From contig DAINSQ010000176.1 of NCBI GenBank assembly GCA_036741235.1, forward strand, positions 1 to 9,828: a stretch of DNA of 9,828 bases. Reading direction: 5' to 3'. The translations under genes and the position numbers were made by a program. This stretch comes from JABWBR01 sp036741235. GTDB taxonomy: Bacteria > Bacteroidota > Bacteroidia > Chitinophagales > Saprospiraceae. Below are positions 5,906 through 9,828 of the stretch, piece by piece (within the stretch, counting starts at the first letter, position 1; every line of letters starts with the position of its first letter). The notes below the pieces were generated by a model. It was given only the letters and a program-made list of their open reading frames with translations, did no database searches and was not told the origin of the DNA.

Positions 5906-8779
5906 ATGAGCAAAATAGCTTCCTTCGACCGCTTCGTCAATCGCCATATCGGCATCAACGCACAGGAATTACAAGAGATGTTACAGGCCGTGGGCGCTTC
6001 GAGCCTCGACCAGTTGATCTACGAAACGGTGCCCGATAATATCCGCCTGCAACGCGAACTCAACCTGCCCGATGAGATGTCGGAATACGAGTACTTGCAG
6101 GAACTCAAACAAACCGCGGCTAAAAACAAAGTATTCAAGTCGTATATCGGCATGGGCTACCATGGTACGATTACGCCCTCGGTGATCTTGCGCAATATTT
6201 TCCAGAATCCCGGCTGGTATACCCAATATACCCCGTACCAGGCCGAAATTGCCCAGGGCCGACTTGAGGCGCTGCTCAATTTCCAGACGATGACGAGCGA
6301 CCTCACCGGACTGCCCATCGCCGGCGCTTCGCTGCTCGACGAGGCTACCGCCGCCGCCGAGGCGATGTTTATGTTCCATACCCATAAAAATAAACGCGCA
6401 AAAGATGAAACCGCCGATGTTTTCCTGGTTTCCGACAAGGTGCTGCCGCAAACAATTGACGTGCTGTATACCCGCGCCAAACACGTGGGCATAGAAGTGG
6501 TGGTCGGCGACTGGCGGTCGTTTGAATTCAACGAAAAGGTGTTCGGCATCCTGCTCCAATACCCGGATAGCGAGGGCGCCGTGGAAGACTATCGCGCCCT
6601 GGCCGAAAAAGCTGCAGCCCACGAGATTTACGTGACGGTCTGCGCCGACCTGCTTAGCCTGGCCCTGCTCACGCCTCCCGGCGAGTGGGGCGCCGACGCC
6701 GCAGTGGGCAATACCCAGCGCTTCGGCGTACCAATGGGCTATGGCGGCCCTCACGCCGCGTATTTCGCAACCAAAGACGACTTCAAACGCGTTATCCCAG
6801 GCAGAATCATCGGCGTTTCCGTCGACGCACACGGCAAACCCGCCCTGCGCATGGCCCTGCAAACGCGCGAACAACACATCCGCCGCGAAAAGGCGACTTC
6901 AAATATCTGCACGGCACAGGCCTTGCTGGCCATCATGGCAGGCATGTACGCCACCTACCACGGCCCCGAAGGCATCAAAGCCATCGCCGTGCGCGTACAT
7001 ACGCTGGCGCAAATGCTCGACGCGCACTTGCAAGCGTTGGGCTACAAACAAAAAAACGCCCACTATTTCGATACGCTGGCGATTGAAGCCGACGGCGCTT
7101 TGCAGGCCAAAATCAGGGAGGCCGCATTGGCGCAGGGCATCAATTTTTACTACGCCCAGGACTGCGTCCAAATCAGCCTCGACGAAACGACTACACTCCA
7201 GGACGTTGAGCAACTCGTAGCGCTGTTTGCAAGTATAAAAGGCGCGCAGGCTGCTTTCAAAAACGAAGAGCCAAAACATTTCCAGATACCCGCGGCTTTG
7301 CAGCGTGAATCGGCTTTCTTGACCCACGCCGTTTTCCACAGCTTCCACACCGAGTCGAAGATGATGCGCTACATCAAGCGCCTCGAAAACCGCGACTTGT
7401 CGCTCACGCTGTCGATGATCCCGCTCGGCTCCTGCACCATGAAACTCAACGCCGCAACCGAGTTGCTGCCCGTGAGCTGGCCCGAATTTGCCAATATACA
7501 CCCTTTTGCTCCACTCGATCAGGTGCAGGGGTATCGCCAGATTTTTACGGAACTTGAAAATTATTTGTGTGAAATCACCGGCTTTACCGGCTGTTCGCTG
7601 CAACCCAACTCCGGCGCACAGGGCGAATATGCAGGTCTGCTAACGATACAAGCCTACCACGAATCCAGGGGCGACAACCATCGCAATATTGCATTGATCC
7701 CTTCTTCGGCTCACGGCACTAACCCTGCCAGCGCCGTCATGGCCGGCCTCGAAGTCGTGGTAGTCAATTGCGACGACCACGGCAATATCGACGTGGCCGA
7801 CCTCAAGGCCAAAGCAGAGCAATACCGCGACCGCCTTTCCGCGCTGATGGTCACCTATCCGTCTACCCACGGCGTTTTTGAAGTGCATATCAACGAAATC
7901 TGCGATATCATCCACCAAAACGGCGGCAAGGTATACATGGACGGCGCCAATATGAATGCCCAGGTGGGGCTCACGAGCCCGGCAACCATCGGCGCCGATG
8001 TGTGCCACCTCAACCTGCACAAAACTTTTGCTATTCCGCATGGCGGCGGCGGTCCCGGCGTTGGGCCTATCTGCGTCAACGACAGCCTCAAGCCTTTCCT
8101 GCCCAAACACCCGTTGGTGGAAACCGGCGGCAATCAGGGCATTAAGGCCGTATCGGCGGCGCCCTGGGGTAGCGCAAGCATACTGCTTATTTCTTATGCT
8201 TATATCAAAATGCTGGGCAAAACCGGCGTGACGGAGGCTACCAAATACGCTATTCTGAATGCCAACTACATCAAGGCACGCTTGTCGGAAGCCTATCACG
8301 TATTGTATGTAGGCGACATGGGCCGCTCCGCCCACGAGTTGATTGTTGATTTGCGCCCCTTCAAGGACTTTGTCAGCGCCGAAGATGTCGCAAAACGACT
8401 TATGGACTACGGCTTCCACGCCCCTACCCTGTCGTTCCCGGTAGCCGGTACCATCATGATTGAACCCACAGAAAGCGAGAGCAAAGACGAACTCGACCGC
8501 TTTTGTGACGCACTGCTGGCCATCCGCCAGGAAATCGACGAGATCGCCCGCGGCGAAGCCGACCACGACAATAATGTGCTCGCCAATGCCCCACACACGG
8601 CCGAGGTTGTGAGTGCCGACAACTGGGCGTACCCCTATTCGCGCGAGAAGGCTGCCTTCCCGCTGCCCTATCTGCGCCAGGGTTACAAGTTCTGGCCCTC
8701 GGTGAGCCGCATCAATAACGCCCACGGCGACCGCAACCTGGTTTGTACTTGCCCGCCGATGGAAGCGTATATGGTGTAA
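5906..8779 (+). CDS. gcvP: Glycine dehydrogenase (aminomethyl-transferring), P-protein of the glycine cleavage system
   Basis: A PLP enzyme that decarboxylates glycine and loads the aminomethyl group onto the lipoyl arm of GcvH, releasing CO2, in the cytoplasm. The start at 5906 gives 957 residues, the usual length for the single-chain P-protein. It begins FDRFVNRHIG like its relatives; a frame extended to TTG at 5864 would add 14 non-conserved residues. N-terminal half: GMGYHGT (82-88), YTPYQAEIAQGRLEALLNFQ (108-127) and ASLLDEATAAAEAM (141-154). C-terminal half: IPLGSCTMKLN, QPNSGAQGEYAGL, SAHGTNPASA, and the PLP site NLHKTFAIPHGGGGPG with Lys706 as the Schiff-base lysine. The protein ends CPPMEAY. 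Residue 140 is Gly, where NASLLDE-type sequences I know have Asn. gcvT, gcvH and lpd are not in the window; a stand-alone gcvP is not rare. The reading frame is intact. GC is high, about 60-75% in sampled lines. Confidence 0.97.
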   Translation: MSKIASFDRFVNRHIGINAQELQEMLQAVGASSLDQLIYETVPDNIRLQRELNLPDEMSEYEYLQELKQTAAKNKVFKSYIGMGYHGTITPSVILRNIFQNPGWYTQYTPYQAEIAQGRLEALLNFQTMTSDLTGLPIAGASLLDEATAAAEAMFMFHTHKNKRAKDETADVFLVSDKVLPQTIDVLYTRAKHVGIEVVVGDWRSFEFNEKVFGILLQYPDSEGAVEDYRALAEKAAAHEIYVTVCADLLSLALLTPPGEWGADAAVGNTQRFGVPMGYGGPHAAYFATKDDFKRVIPGRIIGVSVDAHGKPALRMALQTREQHIRREKATSNICTAQALLAIMAGMYATYHGPEGIKAIAVRVHTLAQMLDAHLQALGYKQKNAHYFDTLAIEADGALQAKIREAALAQGINFYYAQDCVQISLDETTTLQDVEQLVALFASIKGAQAAFKNEEPKHFQIPAALQRESAFLTHAVFHSFHTESKMMRYIKRLENRDLSLTLSMIPLGSCTMKLNAATELLPVSWPEFANIHPFAPLDQVQGYRQIFTELENYLCEITGFTGCSLQPNSGAQGEYAGLLTIQAYHESRGDNHRNIALIPSSAHGTNPASAVMAGLEVVVVNCDDHGNIDVADLKAKAEQYRDRLSALMVTYPSTHGVFEVHINEICDIIHQNGGKVYMDGANMNAQVGLTSPATIGADVCHLNLHKTFAIPHGGGGPGVGPICVNDSLKPFLPKHPLVETGGNQGIKAVSAAPWGSASILLISYAYIKMLGKTGVTEATKYAILNANYIKARLSEAYHVLYVGDMGRSAHELIVDLRPFKDFVSAEDVAKRLMDYGFHAPTLSFPVAGTIMIEPTESESKDELDRFCDALLAIRQEIDEIARGEADHDNNVLANAPHTAEVVSADNWAYPYSREKAAFPLPYLRQGYKFWPSVSRINNAHGDRNLVCTCPPMEAYMV

Positions 8780-8784
8780 ATTTC

Positions 8785-8860
8785 AGGTTGTAGGTTGTAG
8801 GTTGTACGTTTGTACTTCCAAAACAACCAACCTACAACTTACAACCTACAACCTACAACT
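8785..8860 (+). repeat. Inverted array of 7-bp repeats (GGTTGTA / TACAACC) between gcvP and the DUF2490 gene
   Basis: The left arm has three tandem GGTTGTA units (8786-8806), then a degenerate copy. The right arm carries the reverse complement as tandem TACAACC-type units (about 8832-8860). Bases 8787-8806 pair perfectly with 8840-8859 over 20 bp, leaving a 33-base loop. The right arm ends exactly one base before the ATG at 8861. No U-run follows, so it is not a standard terminator. It fits a dispersed short-unit repeat and could also mask the translation start of the next gene in read-through RNA. Confidence 0.85.
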
Positions 8861-9565
8861 ATGCACAAAATATTCCTCGTTTTAGCCCTGAGTACTGCTG
8901 CGAGCTGCCTCAGTGCCCAAACAGATATCAAGCACAATTTCAACAACTGGGCCTTCTACCTGGGTCAGTATAAGCTTAGCGACAAGTGGGGGATTCACCT
9001 CGACATCCAATACCGCACCGACGAGCGCATTGCGCGCGCCAACCAAAACCTCTTGCGCGCCGGCTTGCAGTACTACTTCAAACCCAACAGACACCTTACT
9101 ATCGGCTACGCCTATATCAATACATACAACGCCGGTATTGACGATTACCTGCACGAGGATCGCATTTGGCAGCAGTATATAGCAGTCTGGACGAAAGGAC
9201 AGGTCAATATGACGCACCGCTACCGCCTGGAACAGCGTTTTGTTGAAAAAAGCGACGGCAGCGACGCTTTTGGTCATCGCTTCCGTTATTTCAATCGCAC
9301 CCTTTTTGAATTAACCAAGAACCCGGAGAAGAAGCATCCTCTCTACCTGGCTTTACAAGACGAACTTTTTTTCAATTTCTTTTCTCCTGATATCAACGGC
9401 CAGTTGATTGATCAAAACCGGTTTTATCTAGGCCTCGGCATTTTTCAGCAACGCCTCAACCGCCTGGAGATCGGTTATATGAACCAGTGGATTAACCCCG
9501 CCCGGGGCGGCGACGTGATGAATCATATATTGCAACTGTCGCTGTTGCATACGCTGGGGTTTTGA
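8861..9565 (+). CDS. DUF2490 family protein, probable outer-membrane beta-barrel
   Basis: A 234-residue exported protein of unknown function. Residues 1-20 are a signal peptide (MHK, hydrophobic stretch, LSAQ) with cleavage expected after Ala19 or Gln20. The mature part has alternating aromatic and polar residues typical of amphipathic beta strands, for example WGIHLDIQYRTDER (43-56), LLRAGLQYYFKP (64-75) and THRYRLEQRFVEK (118-130). It ends in LLHTLGF, with the terminal phenylalanine common in outer-membrane barrels. The tryptophan-rich start of the mature chain, the RYRLEQR segment and the length fit DUF2490, a Bacteroidota and proteobacterial family with no established reaction. The ATG at 8861 is chosen because it directly opens the signal peptide. 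An in-frame TTG at 8810 would add 17 residues encoded mostly by the repeat. It lies 81 bases after gcvP with no promoter I can recognise, so co-transcription is possible, but a functional link to glycine cleavage is unlikely. Confidence 0.8.
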   Translation: MHKIFLVLALSTAASCLSAQTDIKHNFNNWAFYLGQYKLSDKWGIHLDIQYRTDERIARANQNLLRAGLQYYFKPNRHLTIGYAYINTYNAGIDDYLHEDRIWQQYIAVWTKGQVNMTHRYRLEQRFVEKSDGSDAFGHRFRYFNRTLFELTKNPEKKHPLYLALQDELFFNFFSPDINGQLIDQNRFYLGLGIFQQRLNRLEIGYMNQWINPARGGDVMNHILQLSLLHTLGF

Positions 9566-9609
9566 TGTGCTGATGGGTTAATGTGCTGATGAGTTAATGT
9601 GCTGATGCG
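9566..9609 (+). repeat. 16-bp tandem repeat (TGTGCTGATGNGTTAA), 2.75 copies
   Basis: TGTGCTGATGGGTTAA (9566-9581), TGTGCTGATGAGTTAA (9582-9597) and a partial TGTGCTGATGCG (9598-9609) follow one another with a 16-base period. The array begins at the base after the DUF2490 stop codon. Each 16-mer reads like two diverged copies of the reverse complement of the 8-mer found at 9765-9828 (ATTTGCTG). Confidence 0.85.
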
Positions 9610-9615
9610 ACCGAA

Positions 9616-9737
9616 GGGAGTCCCGTACCGACTGCAAGGAGGTCGGGATGCTGATGCGACCGAAGGCTAACGAAGTGAGTCCCGATTGAAAATCGGGGGA
9701 GTCCCGTACCGACTGCAAGGAGGTCGGGATGCTGATG
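9616..9737 (+). repeat. Duplicated 41-bp GC-rich palindromic segment
   Basis: Bases 9616-9656 and 9697-9737 are identical over 41 positions, starting GGGAGTCCCGTACCGAC and ending GGATGCTGATG. Each copy can fold through CCGAC / GTCGG. Between them, CCCGATT-GAA-AATCGGG (9681-9697) is a perfect 7-bp hairpin. A second, 18-bp direct repeat (TGCTGATGCGACCGAAGG at 9600-9617 and 9649-9666) precedes each unit, so the block reads as one and a half rounds of a larger repeated unit. I see no open reading frame or transposase. Confidence 0.85.
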
Positions 9738-9764
9738 GGTTGATCGTTATAATTATTTAATTAT

Positions 9765-9828
9765 CAGCAAATTAGCAAATCAGCAAATCAGCAAATCAGC
9801 AAATAAGCAAATCAGCAAATCAGCAAAT
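9765..9828 (+). repeat. 8-bp tandem repeat (CAGCAAAT), eight copies reaching the right edge
   Basis: Eight consecutive 8-mers: six are exactly CAGCAAAT and two differ only in the first base (TAGCAAAT at 9773, AAGCAAAT at 9805). The array is cut by the window end, so its full length is unknown. An AT-rich near-palindrome (9749-9764) precedes it. Its reverse complement, ATTTGCTG, resembles the half-unit of the 16-mer array at 9566-9609, so the two can pair imperfectly around the 41-bp block. Confidence 0.9.

Noticed and set aside
7640..8725. A 361-codon open frame on the minus strand inside gcvP
   Set aside because: It lies fully antisense to strongly conserved gcvP coding sequence, has no recognisable domain and is the kind of long shadow frame that GC-rich coding DNA produces.
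8810..8860. Extended DUF2490 start at TTG 8810
   Set aside because: The added residues are encoded by the 7-mer repeat and would precede a normal signal peptide that begins at ATG 8861.
9765..9828. CRISPR array
   Set aside because: The units are 8 bp and directly adjacent with no spacers, and there are no cas genes.

Overview
The window looks like chromosomal DNA of a free-living member of the Bacteroidota, possibly a Saprospirales- or Chitinophagales-like lineage. This rests on the protein types (signal peptides ending in SAQ, a DUF2490 outer-membrane-type protein, an AraC regulator paired with an SDR), on promoter candidates of the TTTG / TAnnTTTG type, and on intergenic arrays of very short repeats. 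It is an inference, because no rRNA or taxonomic marker is present.

Layout. Minus strand, 1-3670: a GlpD-like FAD-dependent glycerol-3-phosphate dehydrogenase runs off the left edge. It lies 46 bases downstream of a large secreted two-enzyme protein that joins an alpha/beta-hydrolase esterase to a family 3 glycoside hydrolase. The two may share a transcript. A 161-base AT-rich divergent spacer (3671-3831) separates them from plus-strand genes. These are an AraC-family regulator (3832-4719) and, 109 bases on, a short-chain dehydrogenase/reductase (4829-5584), probably its target. After a 321-base spacer with two competing hairpins and a candidate promoter comes full-length glycine decarboxylase, gcvP (5906-8779). 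A small secreted beta-barrel-type protein (DUF2490, 8861-9565) follows, bracketed by two arrays of short repeats: inverted 7-mers before it, and a composite 16-mer / 41-bp / 8-mer array after it that runs to the right edge.

How the genes fit together. The esterase-glycosidase would remove acyl groups and cut sugars from plant- or alga-type polysaccharide outside the cytoplasm. GlpD feeds glycerol-3-phosphate into the quinone pool. GcvP decarboxylates glycine in the cytoplasm, but its partners gcvT and gcvH are absent here. Apart from the AraC-SDR pair and the possible GlpD/esterase-GH3 operon, the genes look like ordinary metabolic neighbours rather than one dedicated system. I see no defence island, CRISPR array, transposase, phage gene or biosynthetic cluster. 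The most unusual features are the domain fusion and the short-unit inverted repeat arrays.
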